Below, piece after piece: positions 10,998-24,472 of a stretch of 64,000 nt of DNA (its first letter is position 1; every line of letters starts with the position of its first letter). Under the pieces are notes generated by a model. It made no database searches. It worked only from the letters and a program-made list of their open reading frames with translations, and was not told the DNA's origin. The position numbers and the translations under genes are program-made. Origin of the DNA: Eutrigla gurnardus. Its lineage: Eukaryota; Chordata; Actinopteri; Perciformes; Triglidae. The stretch is from contig OY741284.1 in the NCBI GenBank assembly GCA_963514095.1, positions 4,098,501 through 4,162,500 on the forward strand, read 5' to 3'.

Positions 10998-12469
10998 CTC
11001 ACTAATCTGTCGCACTAACTACACAAAACCGTAACAAAGATGTGTGGTTATGTTAAGGCAACAAATGGGCTACAAAAGTAACAGCAGTCTCCTGGGTGAA
11101 AGTCCTTTGTTTACCCATCCAGCAACCGGAAAAGTCCTCCATATGTGGACTTCAGTGGTCTTATTTAAAAGCAGACATAATGCATGACAAAATACATTTC
11201 CCTCAAAAGGTAGCTCTCAATGCAGCTTCATTGAATGCGATTTTTAGACGAAGCAGATAGTCCAAACAATTGAACCAAGACACGCACATCACGCTACTTT
11301 GCTGTGAGATTGAATCTGAAAAGATGCATATTGTGTTTGGAAATGACGACCACAAAACACCAGGGAAGGTATAACATACTCAAGCATTAAGTCATCTGTC
11401 AAAGAAAAGGTCAGAGAATTTAATCTTCGTCACCTGCACAGCTTTGTGCTATCCCTTCCAGCTTTTCTCATAGCTTTTAAAAGAGCACATTGTCAGTAAC
11501 TGAAACCATATCTCATTGCTTTTGTTGTGTTTGATTAACAGGCACAAATAAAGCAGCAGTGATTGAACTGTCGTGGATTCATTTCACCCGAATGTTGACA
11601 CAGCAAAGGGACTGAAGAAGATAAGAAAGACATAACCGGTAACATGATTCCTGTGCTGCGCCATCAATATCTTCCATCAACAACAACAAACTGCCTTATT
11701 TCTTATTTATTTTAATTTATGATAGTGTTATCTTCTTCCCCGGTGCATTCACACCAGTATGATCTGTGGAGATAAACGTCTGCGCCTGGTTCATAAAGAT
11801 AAAGTGTTCTTCAGCAGTGAGTCACACTGTTGTTTAGCTTGTTCTCTGGTGTGTACTGCCATCTAATGGCTGTCAGTGTATAATGTGACAAGGCACACTA
11901 TATGGCCAAAAGTATACTTGTATGTATGTATATATATAATTTTAAGTATAGGCCTAAGGTATGTTTGACAAAAAATATGCAATGTGTTCAAGAACATTAA
12001 TGCACATATGTAAAAATATATTTTAAAAATTACTATTATATCAAACTATATTTATATATACTTTTGAAAGTTAGATTTATGCAAGCGGTCACAATGTCAC
12101 TACATCCCATACAAATCCATTCCATCAGGCTTCAAGTAATAAGTTGGTGTCCAATATGCCAGACAACAGAACAATCAGTGACTTGAGAGGAGCTTCTGTC
12201 AGCTAGGGGCTGAGATGACTACACATTCTAAACAACGATGTCTCCTACTAAAGAGGTGAGCGTAGATGCTGCAATAGCATCAGTGAAATCAGAACCGGAG
12301 AGTGTTTCTGCATTGATAGAAACATAGAATGACAGTGAGAGCTTTTCATGGTAAAGATACGATCTTAGATGTCAGCTTAGTGCACCCCTGTAGCACTGTG
12401 GATCCTTCTTGACATCCCTTATACTCCATCAGCCCTTAAAGCTCCTCTCTTACCCCCTTTATCCATTTA
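10998..12469. other. Unassigned non-coding sequence
   Basis: No exon recognised. AT-rich, with short ATGT/TATA repeats near 11910-11940. Confidence 0.4.
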
Positions 12470-12774
12470 CATTTAGACATTTACATTTAGGTCATTTAGC
12501 AGACGCTTTTGTCCAAAGCGACTTACAATAAGTACATTTGTCAAAAGAAGGAAACAAAGAAACCACAACGTATCATTGCCGATAAAGTAAGAGCTAAAAA
12601 TAGAACAAGTGTTAGGTCCTCATCTGAGTAAAGTAGTACTTCAAGAGCAACAGTGCTTTGATCTACGGAGCCCTGGAGGTGACATGAAGGGGGGGGAAAA
12701 CGAAAAAACGAAGGTAAAAAAAAAAAAAAAAACTGAGAAGCGGTATGTAGTAATGATCAAAGTGCTATAGGTAA

Positions 12775-12807
<33 letters not shown>

Positions 12808-12930
12808 GTTAGTGGGTCATGCTATGTAGAGTCGAGGTGAAGTCTGAACAGGTGAGTCTTGAGCCTTTTTCGGAAGATGGCAAATGACTCTGCTGTCCTG
12901 ACATTAGTCGGGAGTTCGTTCCACCATTAT
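12470..12930 (+). repeat. Common teleost interspersed repeat
   Basis: Contains CATTTAGCAGACGCTTTTGT and CCAAAGCGACTTACAA at 12493-12530, and GACTCTGCTGTCCTGACATT with GGGAGTTCGTTCCACCA at 12888-12925. These are signature sequences of a repeat I know to be very abundant in fish genomes. The middle is expanded by A (12716-12732) and T/G (12777-12808) homopolymers. Its class is not certain to me. Confidence 0.6.
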
Positions 12931-14416
12931 CCCTCTATAAGACCTCAGTACCGCTTGATCAATTTGTAATAAGTAATTGATCAGTCCCAATCTATACTTG
13001 TTTCATCCGCTAACAACTGTACTATCGTCTGTTTACAGCCTTGTGTCTCATCCTGTACCCTTCCATCAACTCTTAAAACCCATTTACCATCACACTGTTA
13101 GCCCCTCAAAATCTCTTTCTTCCCTGTCAACCAATTGGCCTCCATCCGCCCTTTATGTAATGAGCCAAATAGCCAAAGGGGAGGAAATACTGATCACATT
13201 AGAACACCAGAGTGGTGTATTGAGTCCCTGGAGTTTATTATGAAATTATATGAGTGCAGATTTCACAATAATGGTGGTGGGGCATTAACTGTTTGTCATC
13301 CGGAAATCGGAACTGTTGATTCGTGGTTTGTCACATTCTAAATGAAACTCGACAAGTTATTTAATTATCTTTTATTGGCCTCAACGTGAACAACTATACC
13401 AACATAGATGCTTATTCTACTCAGCATAGGCTCTCATATGTTTCTCAGTGCTGCTGGGATTTCAGTTACATTACCTGCTCTCTACAGGAAAAAAAAACCA
13501 AAAATCCATTTTACTGATTTTGAAAATGTCAGGATTTGCCATGTAAGCATGTGGAAAAATGTCTTACAGTACAAAGGAGTGTTCTGTTTTTACAAGACTG
13601 AAGCTTTACATTGATTACATTTCTTTACAATCATACAGACAGGTGACACATTAAGTGTTCTATTGACCTGAATGTTTTTAACCCGAGGAGGCTTGGAACA
13701 TGTTCTCGCTTTTCTTTGGTAATCCCTCCATGAATAAAATGTTATTGTGAGTGCAGAATCTTATTGGATGAAGGGAAAAGTAACTCTGGCAATTTCTGCA
13801 AAAATAGTTTAAAAGCTAGGCAGGCAGTTCCCTCCTTGTCTTTGTGCTAACTTAAACTTAAAAAAGGGGAATGGTTTGCCAACAGCTTTAGAACAGGAGT
13901 TGGTGGTGTAAATGTCTAATAAACTCTGAATAAAACCAATAAACGATGTGAAAATATTGGCCAGATGATGAAAGAGTCAACTAACTTTGCAGTTATCATC
14001 CTCCATGTTCCTTGGGAAATGCATAGATGACATTCACTGTGCTATTTTCTAGTGTGACTGGGCCTTAAGATAGAAAAACAATGTTTCGAACAATTATTAC
14101 AACGGTTGCGTTTTAAAATCCCTGGCTCTTATGACTTCCTCGGGTTAATAAAGCTGCAGTTAGGTGAGCGTATAGTGCTTATTTTCTACATATATGTCTC
14201 TGTTACATAAGACTTTTATAATACTGCACACCAAATAACAAAAAAGAGATATAATAATTCACAAAAACGTATATTGTTATGCAAGCAATATTCTCTACAA
14301 TAAAAAGCTTGAAGTAAATAAAACTTCTAAGCAGAATAAAATCTTCTTGCAGCGCGCCATAGCAGTTCCTCTTACAGTGCAGTGGTTAAAATGTGAGAGA
14401 TCATGGGTGGAGGGTT
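12931..14416. other. Sequence downstream of the tetraspanin gene
   Basis: Probably contains the 3' UTR of the minus-strand tetraspanin immediately below 14417. No other gene is recognised. Short open frames at 12977-13341 have no recognisable domain. Confidence 0.35.
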
Positions 14417-17400
14417 TTAGTAGCCCTTCATGGCAATGGTTGGTCCTCCGGTGCTGTCGTGACGTCTGACCTGATAAATCATCAGGATGGAGATCAACAG
14501 GCCCAGCAGCTGTAAAGACAGGTCAGTTAGAAAGGTACACAACCTTGAATTCATTTCAGAATCAAAAGACATTATGCAAGCAATTTCCAATAGACACTAT
14601 GGTGTTAAGAATTTAAATTCTAAATGGTGGCCAATAGCTGTTATAATGATCTTTTTTTTAAATATCAGTCATAGGTTTCTGCATAGTGTCATCTTAATAA
14701 CTGAATGAGTAGTTGGGCTATCTTTTCATCTTTTCTTGAGTTGAAACTGCCTTAACCCAAAAGAAAACCCTGGAAAATGGTTGCTGATTCTGGATATGTT
14801 TTCCCCTGGACCAAATTTAAGTAGTGGACGTCATTGTGACGTCACCCGTTAGTTTGTGGACTCTGTTTGTGAAGCCTCGAGTTTGGCATTCTGGTTGTCT
14901 CCATTTTGGATTTTGGCTGTCGCCATCTTGGAATTTTTGCAGCCAGTGAAGTAAGTGACCATATTTGGACTACGAAGGAGTGACGTGTGGATCTAACGAG
15001 CACAAGCAGCAGAGTGGCACCTGAACAGCAACCCTACTGGATCTGGCTTCATCTGGATTCTGGTGTGATGCTTACAAAGTTAGCTTCATAATTCAAGGTC
15101 AATTTTACAGCTAAGTGTTAAAGTCATCTTAGTAGCTAATTGCATTGGTAGCATGGTAGCGAAGGTAGCCAGGTCAATGTAACCTGTCAATAACTAGGTA
15201 GCCCGCCATAAAGCATACCCTGTTTTATGGTCTATTTGACTTGATGCTAACATATTCTTTCTTTTATATTCTGGTAGTTCAGAGATAGCTTTGACAGTGC
15301 CTCCATGGAGGACTTTCATGCAATCAGACTTCTTTTTGCAAGTAGAGAATGCAAGGTAAAGGCACTTCAGCAATCGGAGGTTGAAGCCTGGTGTTTCCTC
15401 ATGTTAAACATACAGAACTTTCCTGACCATATGCTGAACAGTAGCTACACTCTTAAAATCAATAAGTAATCAGCATAAGAGATGAGATATGTAGTTCACT
15501 GAGCGGTTTCACACAAAACTAGGTGATTCCTAAAACATAAAAAAACTATTTTTTGATTTGAAAAAGATGCTTTTTAAATTAACAAATATTATATCTGTAA
15601 TTCATGGTACAATTCAAACGGGATAAAAAAGAATAATTATCTCGTCATTGACTACCATGCATATTTTTTCTGAAATAAAGTTGCATTGTGACTTGGGCTT
15701 TATACAGTTGTGGACAATGCAGTGTACCAGAGTTACTAATGCCATCACAAAACATGATATAACAGAAATAAAAATGACAGCAAAACTTACAGCAGTGACG
15801 GCAAATCCAAAGAAGAAGCCCATCATAAACTGGAAGATAATGTTGAACCATGCAAAGATGAAGTCACTGCATGTCTGCAGAAAAAAAGATGGGAAAAGGT
15901 CTTTATCTGGAAACATCGCAGGCTGGTGAACTGGATGATGTCTTCAGTGGTTGGTTGATTGATTGAATACCTGTCTATAGATTTGGTCCGGGCCACTGGT
16001 TCCCTGCAAGAAAACAATAGCAAGATATGGTTATCATAATAAGAAAAGAAAAACACTCCACTTCTTATCTTCTGTCAAGTATACGTGTTTGAGAAAGATA
16101 TACTTTTTCAACTTGTTGACAACAGATCACACAGAGTAGTTTTTTTAAGCATAGGCCTACCGTACCCCTAACTCTTCCAGTATTTCTTGATGCTACTAAA
16201 CATTTGCTAATTTTCAAATACTGTGAATTTCAGGTTTTATGAAGAAATTCCTAATTAAGCTGTTGTAAGCTTTACTCCCCAATAGCAACAGAACTACCAT
16301 AATGTTTCAGCTGATGATGATGGAGCTGCATTGAACCACCAATTCTTTTTATCACATTGCACCACAGCCGCTTGAAGGCCTGCACTTTTTGATGCATTTA
16401 GTGAAGGGAAAAGTGGCATTTACCTTTGCACATGAATATACAGCTTTCCCATGACATGAGGCTCCTGGATGTCTACATTTCTAAATCAGAGCTTCCAGTT
16501 TTATTATACAAAACCAACCTGAGGTTTGGCTTTACATCCACCTCCTCCGATTCCAAATGCACCAAGTCCACGTGAAGATTGAGGTCGACACTCACAGGAT
16601 GCGGGGATATCATCACCCCAGTCTGCAGCGCTCACCACTCCACAGCATTGAGCCTGATACCACACAGAAAATTAGTCTCAACAGGTGGAAATGGTCTTTA
16701 ACAGGAACAGGAAGTAGACAGTGGAATATCAATCATTGAAAATGATTTGTCACAAATCAAAACCTTTTTGATTGTCGGAATCCTAACATAGTGGGTGGTG
16801 GTTTGATTTTTGTCTACTCTAACTGTAGGCTAGAGATTGTTTGGGATGGGTTTTTACTTTTTTCTTATTTCTTATTTTTCCTTGTTCTTTAGACTGGATC
16901 GGCACATGCGTGTCATTCGCTAAACGTCAAGGCCCCGCACCTCTTTTGAGGATAGAAAAATAAAGGTGCTTTTTCATATATATGGTTTTGGATTTTGGCA
17001 ATTTGGAAGATATGTATTTGCTGTTAAACATTTGTTTTATAGACATGTCTAATAATTATTTTGGGATCTTGCCTGAACCTGAGTATTTGCGTTACTTAAA
17101 CAAGGCCAGATGTATTGTCACATTGTTTAATTTGTATTCCGACCACGAAAAAGGATCCTTATTAACCACTGGCACATTACCTGTACACCAAACTAATAAA
17201 TTGCATTTGGTGACTATTTTGAACCACTGTGAGATTGAGTTGAAATAACCGACCTATATGATCAAGACTAGGCTGAGATTTAGTTGGAGAAGACACATAC
17301 AGCTTTACTGTATATCCCACTCAGGCTAGTTATCCATTAATAGTCACCAGCCTTAGCCATTTTGGGTTGTTTTTTTGGACGACAAAGTAGTGGCCAATCA

Positions 17401-20400
17401 TCAATGTAAAACTCTCTGTTTTAGTTGTAAAAGATGTTCCATATGCTTAAGGAAACCATTCTAAGCAATGCGCTCATACAGGTTTAATAGTGCAAAGGTA
17501 ACATTACACTTGGCTGTAGCCCCTCGAGCATCGCTCTGAATCCCTCGTCTTCCATGAAGGGCTTTGCCACCTCTGCGGAGGCGCTGTCAAAGCTATCTCT
17601 GAGCTAATGGAAAAGAAACAACAACGTTAGCATCATGATTGCAAAAACGTCATGGTAAATAGACAATAGAGAATAAGTTAGCATTGAAAGAATACAAAGT
17701 AAACAAGAACCAGCATCTAGATAGAGAGAACATTAGCATCTTGAGACAGACTATTAGCATCAAGGCAAATATAGAAAACATTAGGACCAAGGTATATGTA
17801 AAGATAATGTTAGCATAAAGAGCTAACATTAGCGTCAAAGTAGATGGAGAGTATGTTAGCATTAAGGTATAGATAGACGTGTATGTTAGCATAAAATAAT
17901 GAGATAGATAAGTTAGAGAGAACAGTAGCATCACAATAAAGAAAGAGAGTGTTAGCATCATGGTATAGATAGAAAAGAACATCAGCACAGAAAGAGAAAG
18001 TGTTCACATCAAGGTTGATAAAGGGAACGTTAGCAAGATAGACAGAATATTTGCTTCAAGAGAGAACATTTGCTTCAAGGTCAATATAAAGAATGTGAGA
18101 GACTGTTGGCAACAAGATATAGATAGAGAAAATGTTTGCGTCAGGATAGATAAAACTGTAGCATCAAGGTAGATTGAGAGAACATTAGTGAGAACGTTAG
18201 TATTAAAGTAGATTAAGAGAACATTAGCATCAATTTATAGATCGAGAGAACATATTAGCATCAAGGTAGATAGAGAAAATGTTATAGCACCAAGGTAGGA
18301 AGATAGTTTATGCATACTAAGAGATGCAGAAAAAGAGAAGACAAGATAGACAAACATTTGTTTCAAAATAGATTAAATGGTAGTTAGCTAGATAAATAGA
18401 TGACCTTGTTTCTTGTGACAACGACGATGATGCCAAAGATCAGCATGATCAACATTCCAACACCCATGAACCCTGCAAACTGTAAACAAAACAATATTTA
18501 AACATGTATGTTGTTTTGCTGATTGTGGCTTGATTATCTTGAAATTATCAAATGAGCAAACATCAATATCGTTCCTATAAGTTCATCCGTTGAAACATAT
18601 GGTACGTACTATTTTGAGGGCAAGTAATTTCTCTGAGAATCCTGCATAAATTCCCAAGCAGGAGATGCCAAGGACACCGATAGCAAACACCCAACTCCAA
18701 CCAAGGCTCGGACCCCCGACCGCCGACAACTGCTCCGCAATAATGGGAAAAAGACACAACACAAACATTGGATTAATGCTGTTAAAAAGTGCAGTTGATC
18801 ATGAGGATGGCATTATTCTACATTTTTCGCATTGAACAAATTCCATGAAATAGGTGTGACTGCATACTTTCCCTAAATAACCTTGTACAGTAAACAGTTA
18901 ATGTAAGAGCCAACTCTTTGTTTCCCGTGAAGGGTGGCAGCTTTGTTTTTTGTTCTCAGTAGTTTGTGATCTGATGAAACTGTCAGAGCCATCCTGTTTT
19001 CCTTGTTGCTGAGAAAGTCAACTGTGTGAATGGAAAATCTCAGGCTGCATCTGCTCTGCATTAAGAGAAATTAAAGCCCCCACTACGTCTTGGCAGCTGC
19101 CTGCCTACATTCTTCAACTGGACTTGTTTAAACATTTCTAAACATGTTCTATATATTTCCAGCAGTGTGCAGTATACAGGATTACATGTGATATCCCGAG
19201 TGACAAACTCAGCCTTGATTTTAACCAATCAGCAGCTTTGGTTTTAACCCAAGGCTTAATTTTCATGCTCTTCATACTGCTTGCTATCAGGGTCATACAA
19301 GGTCCTTTAAATGTTGCTGTAAAATCTGAATCCCCCTTTTTTTCTTTTTTTTTTACAGTATTCAACACAAGCAAACCGTTACCGCTGTTTTCCCCGTAAA
19401 AACAAAACACACTTGATTGTTAAATTGTTTTGCACATCTGACTCTGATTTAGTTGTTTGCTAGTACTCCGAGTCACGTTACAGAAAATGTGCTGCCTGTT
19501 CTGCCAAGCGACGTCCCGTAATGGGAAGTCCTAAATGTATGTTTGGCAGTGACCAGCTTCCGTTGGTCCAACATCAATAATCAATGAGGACATTTTTAAG
19601 GAGATTACTGCATGATTATAGCTTCTTTTGCCAACTTATTTTCCTGAGCTGCCACAGAGGTGGACACGTGTTGTTGTCATAGCCTACCGAGAAAAGGTCT
19701 GATATGTTTAAGTGAAAGTGCAAATGCTAATTTCTTCACACCTTAAACAAATTAAACAAGCTTTAGAGGTGCTGAGCTGCCCAGTCTCTATTGTTAAAGT
19801 TACAAAGTTGCCTTTGTATAGCTTTTAAGAACTTTCAACTCTGTGATTATGGTAAATGGTTAGCTCGTTTGCTAAGCATGATTTGGCCTGAATATCATCC
19901 TCGTAGTACACACTCTGAAGGATCACAGATGCATTTTGTTCCAGGGTTAAAGTGCAAATTTCTGTTAAAATGATGTCCTGTTTGGTTCAGGTGTCACATC
20001 AGTCCATCTACCCCAACAGCATTACATTATCACATTGCTAGCAAGTTTAATTTGGTCTTTATTTCATTCAAGTTCCTTTTATTAAACTATGAAACTATTT
20101 TTATTGCATTTATAACTTTTGGTCAAGTTGTGGCATGCACGCTAATGTTCCGTACACTTCCTAGTTTTCATTATTATGACATCATATGCAAACATGTGGA
20201 CTGGTTTTATGTTTTTCTGCGTTTCAATGCCAAACTGTAGTACATGGAGTTGACTGTTGTTGTTTACCTGGTGGCTGTAGGCGCTGGCTTTCACCGCTCC
20301 AAAGATCAGCACACATCCGAGGATCTGAACACACATCACATTGGTTAGCTTGAGTTTGAACATGGAGGCTGAAGTGTGCCACTAAAATATTGATTCTTGA

Positions 20401-21259
20401 AGAAAAAACATTCAAATATTTGAAATGATAACATCCAGTATAAAACCTGCCAAACCCTCCGATGTCTTCATCTTCACCAACTGTGGTAATATGTTCAATC
20501 CCATAATTTCATTACCACATGAATCAAATTTAGTTTGCCATTAATGTGTATAAAGAATAGATCCATTTGAGCCTCAAAACATACTGGGTTTGAATATTTC
20601 ACTCAAAGAAAGTATTATATAACTTCCATCCATCCATTGTCTACCGCTTATCCTGTATTCAGGGTCACGGGGGGGCTGGAGCCGATACCAGCTGTCATTG
20701 GGTACACCCTGGACAGGTCGCCAGTCTATCACAGGGCCGACATGTAGAGACAAACAACCATTCACACTCACATTCACACCTACGGGCAATTTAGAGTCAC
20801 CAATGAACCTATCCCCATCCTGCATGTCTTTGGACTGTGGGAGGAAGCTGGAGAACCCGGAGAGAACCCACGCTTACACAGGGAGAACATGCAAACTCCA
20901 CACAGAAGGGATCTGGGCCTGACCCGGGAATCGAACCCGCAACCCTCTCGCTGTGAGGCGCCAGTGCTACCCACTACACCACCGTGCAGCCCTATTCTAT
21001 AACTTATTATTATTATTTACTTCCAAAGGGGCACTTTATGACACGTGAAAAGTTTGGGAACCCTTGTTTAAAATAGGCTTGTTCGGGATGGTCTTGGCTT
21101 GACTTGACTTGACTTATCACGCCAACGAGAGCTGCAGGTGTCTGAGGGGGCGGGCTCTAAAAGAGACGGCAGCCAAACGCCGTCAAGTGGGACAACAAAG
21201 TCAACGTGACTATGGTGCTCAAGCGATAGAACACAGCAGCAAACCAAAGAGGATATGTT

Positions 21260-21298
<39 letters not shown>

Positions 21299-23614
21299 CA
21301 CACACACACACACATACATATATACATACATACACACACACACACGCAAGGCAACATGTGGAAGGCATTCTTTTTTCCCAGTATATTTGTATTATCATTC
21401 TATGTTTGTATTAACCAGACCTCACATATAATAGGCCTACTCACAACACAATGCACGGAACTTAAGATCAAGCCATGAGATCAATGCGACCAAAATAAAA
21501 AGTATCATTTCACCACAAGGTGGCCGCCGAGTGCGGACCTGAACACACGTCATTGAACTTTAAACCAATGAGAACCATTCCACTGTAGCGGAGGTGTGGA
21601 CAAGCCGGTTGCAGCCGTCGTAGACCGCGCTGCCAAGCGCTGCAAGAAGCGGCTCTTAAAAACTTATTCCCGCGATGTTTTGGGTCACGTGATATGGTCG
21701 CGACCCTGTGACGTCTTTGCAGTCGGCTGCTAAGTCGGACACAATTCTAGCCATAAAATAAATACAGGAAATACGGAGTAAAAAAAAAAAAAAAAAAAAA
21801 ACACAATTCTAGCCATCATGCATCGCTTTCAACCCACAATACATCACGTTAGGTAGCGCGCTGCAGGCGGCTACATCAAGTCGAATTCGCCTAATGTCTG
21901 TAAGGGGGAAATCAAGACCTTTTTTAAAAAAAAACACATATTAAGCATGCAAAAAGAGAAACATGTACAATTGACATACTGGCACAGGATCTAAATATTG
22001 GGAAATGGCTTTTTAATTTCAATAGCTGTGTTTCCATTCGAAAGTTTTTGAGGGAATTAAAACAATGTTGCAAAAATGGCAGAAACAGCTGATCAGTCAT
22101 GTTAAATGTTTGGTACATCAGAATGTATTCAGCATAACTTATTTAATGTGTCAGCTCTTTTCCAAAAAAAGAAAAAGAAAATTACATTAAGAGAGCATTA
22201 AACCTTTTTTTTGCAATTGAGGAAGTTTAATCATATTCTGATGTCTTTCTAATGTGATTCGAAATGGGCATAGACATATATGAATAGAAACCCAGCAACC
22301 CAAGTGTCTTGGAAAATAGTTTCAACTGTCAGGAGAGTTTGAGGGTATTAAACCATGAATATGTGGTTTTCACTGTGTTTAAAGTGTCTTATCCAGGCAT
22401 GACATTTGTACCAATGCATGTTGGGCTTTTTATTTCATCTCTCTGGACTCCTGAAGTAGTTTCTGTCATTCCTGCTTTTAGACACTAGAGGGAGACAGAG
22501 GCCAAAAATCTGAAACTCGACTTTGTCACACCTGATGATAACAACCAGCTGGTTTTTTCACTTTTTTCTAACAACCAGTTCCTGGATACACTCACATACA
22601 CAATAAGCGGGAAACATGTTTAACTTTAAAAACACCAAATGTATGCATCCATTGCATAAAAACACAAATCCAATCCAATTAATTAGCAAAGATAAAAATA
22701 ATTTTTAATGCCAGCTAAAGGCAGGAAATTGAAATTGGACCTTGTGGGTCAGAAAAGGAAGAAAAGTGGGCGTGAGGGACATGGAAAGGGAAAAACATAT
22801 TTAAAAGATGTTTCCTTTTATGTCAATCAACTTTCTTATTGAAACACATGGATATCTTGTCCACATCTAATATTTTTTACGTTTTTTAGTCCTTTTTTTA
22901 ATATTTTTTTCCTTGAAAAAAACAACTTAAAATGCCCCTGAAACTGATAACAGCCTCTTAACACTCCGCCCTCTTGGGGCTGAATACATGCCTGTGTACC
23001 AGAAGGCAACTTCATGAGAGGGGGAAAAAAGCGGGACAGTGGGCAAATGAAACATGACCCCTATCAAGCCCCCCCCCCCCCAAGTTACTGGAAGTGACTG
23101 TTTCAAAACCTGAGCTATGAAAAAAATCTGGATCTGCTTACTGTTTAAAAAAATGCTTTACACCTTCTACCACTTCACTGTATATACTTTTTTTGTAGTT
23201 AAAAACATAATAACTTAAACTTTTTTTTTCTTTTGCAATTTTTTTTTTTTTTTTTTTTTTAGCATAATAAACTTTTCCCAAGCCTTTTTGGTTAGTCAAG
23301 CATCAAACAAGTCAAACATTTAACCAACTTCACACTATTTGTATTTATTTATTCTTTTACCTTAACAATAATCCCTCTTTGTTTTTGAACATATGACATT
23401 AAAAAGCGTATTTAATTCATTATTTAATGGATGGTGGATTTATCTTTCCAGGTTTTCTCTTTATTACTTTGATATTTTGCTACACCAATACAAAGAAAAT
23501 AAGTAAAATTACATGAAAAAAGTCAGAAATAGTCAGAAAAGTGTTTCTACTTACTGCATACACAATATTGAAGAAGATAAAGAGGCATTTGAGGCATCCG
23601 TTAATTTTCCCCAT
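14417..23614 (-). CDS. Tetraspanin-8-like four-pass membrane protein, nine coding exons
   Basis: A complete tetraspanin assembled by eye. Exons on the minus strand are 23614-23555, 20324-20268, 18729-18610, 18479-18405, 17603-17508, 16653-16519 (start good, end within 2 bp), 16003-15971, 15874-15791 and 14509-14417. All have AG/GT borders, all are phase 0, and there are no stops. Together they give 250 residues. TM1 is about 9-31, after MGKINGCLKC with likely palmitoylated Cys7 and Cys10. TM2 is about 49-70, TM3 about 80-101 and TM4 about 197-232. The large extracellular loop (about 105-194) has CCG at 139-141, PASC at 153-156 and Cys158, Cys176 and Cys194, a six-Cys loop. The C-terminus is TIAMKGY. 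Tetraspanins organise membrane microdomains with integrins and other partners. Overall similarity is to teleost proteins annotated tetraspanin-8, recalled rather than searched. Introns hold a minisatellite, a SINE and family X repeat DNA, none hitting an exon. Confidence 0.93.
14815..15240 (+). repeat. Dispersed repeat family X, copy 3 (plus)
   Basis: The most complete copy, lying in the last tetraspanin intron. It runs from GTGGACGTCATTGTGACGTC through GAGTTTGGCATTCTGG, GTAAGTGACCATATTTGGAC and AGCAGCAGAGTGG to CCTGTTTTATGGTCT. It lacks the terminal 'ggaccataatgg' portion seen at 26090. Confidence 0.7.
17640..18360. repeat. Degenerate minisatellite filling a tetraspanin intron
   Basis: About 700 bp of imperfect tandem repeats with a roughly 27-33 bp unit. 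The consensus is close to GAGAACATTAGCATCAAGG followed by TAGATAGA. It occupies almost the whole intron between the exons at 17508-17603 and 18405-18479. Units are strongly diverged with indels, so the array is old. Confidence 0.8.
20626..20992 (-). mobile_element. tRNA-derived teleost SINE, copy 1
   Basis: Read on the minus strand it starts GGGCTGCACGGTGGTGTAGTG, here with the A-box-like TGGTGTAGTGGG. A B-box-like GGTTCGATTCCC follows (plus strand about 20926-20938). The conserved body then runs through TGGAGTTTGCATGTTCTCC and CCAAAGACATGCAGG to a 3' tail of TGGATGGATGG. The flanks 20613-20625 and 20993-21005 are a 13-bp target-site duplication with one mismatch. It lies in the first tetraspanin intron, in the same orientation as the gene. 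It resembles the AFC-type SINE known from cichlids and relatives. Confidence 0.88.
21266..21345. repeat. AT and CA compound microsatellite
   Basis: About 32 bp of (AT)n followed by interrupted (CA)n/(CATA)n. Confidence 0.9.
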
Positions 23615-24384
23615 CTTCCCTTTTTAGTGATCAGCTCTCAAGAGATGAAGTTCTGTGCATGTACTATAAGACAATGTCTGTGATGGCGTGCTTCAGTGTG
23701 TGCTGTGATAAACTGCACAGTGAAAGGACGTGAACACAGAACTGTGACACACAGAACTGATCTGCACTAAAAATTAAACAAACAAGTTGCAACACTGCAA
23801 ACAGATTGGAAACTTGGAAAGCAGTCATTAAAGTCTCTGAAGTGAACGATTTTCTTTTCTTTTGATATCATAAGGTATTTGTAACTGTTGTCACAGTTAA
23901 TTTACAACATTCACAAGTAGCAAAAATAAGATTTGGATTGAGAAAGAGAAGTTAAAGTGTGTGAAACAGTTAAACAGAGATGTGGATAAAACCAGGTTTA
24001 AAATTCATGTCTCATACTGATGTTTTAAAGTCATGTGATCGTGAAAGAAAACCAACACTGACTTTGTAGATTAACCTTTTCTTTGTTTTTCTCCCTATAA
24101 TATATCCAATATAGTGTAATTAGTAGAGCACATGAAGGAAACTGATGGAGCAATTTTAAAAGAAAATACAGAACAAATGTTATGATAAAAACTGAGCTTA
24201 CTGAAGCTGTGTGGAAAAGTTTTTAAAATTGAACTTTATTCAAGAAAATGTAAACAGGGAACTCCAAGAAGAAGCTGTTTACCAGACAAACTGATAATTT
24301 CCTGTTATGCCCCCATTTCGTCTTCTCTAACTGCTCTAGATCTATGACGTGTTTACAACAGGTCTGATGGAGGAGACCACACCC

Positions 24385-24388
<4 letters not shown>
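23615..24388. other. Upstream region of the tetraspanin gene
   Basis: Should contain the 5' UTR and promoter of the minus-strand tetraspanin. I cannot identify a convincing TATA box or initiator. No other gene is seen. Confidence 0.35.

Positions 24389-24468
<80 letters not shown>
24389..24468. repeat. TG/GA compound microsatellite
   Basis: About 54 bp of (TG)n directly followed by about 26 bp of (GA)n. Both strands stay open through it, which creates spurious frames. Confidence 0.95.

Positions 24469-24472
<4 letters not shown>

Noticed and set aside
15614..15916. 100-codon minus frame as an independent membrane protein
   Set aside because: It is tetraspanin exon 8 (15791-15874) read through into flanking introns.
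18583..18768. 61-codon minus frame as a small gene
   Set aside because: It is tetraspanin exon 3 plus intron read-through.
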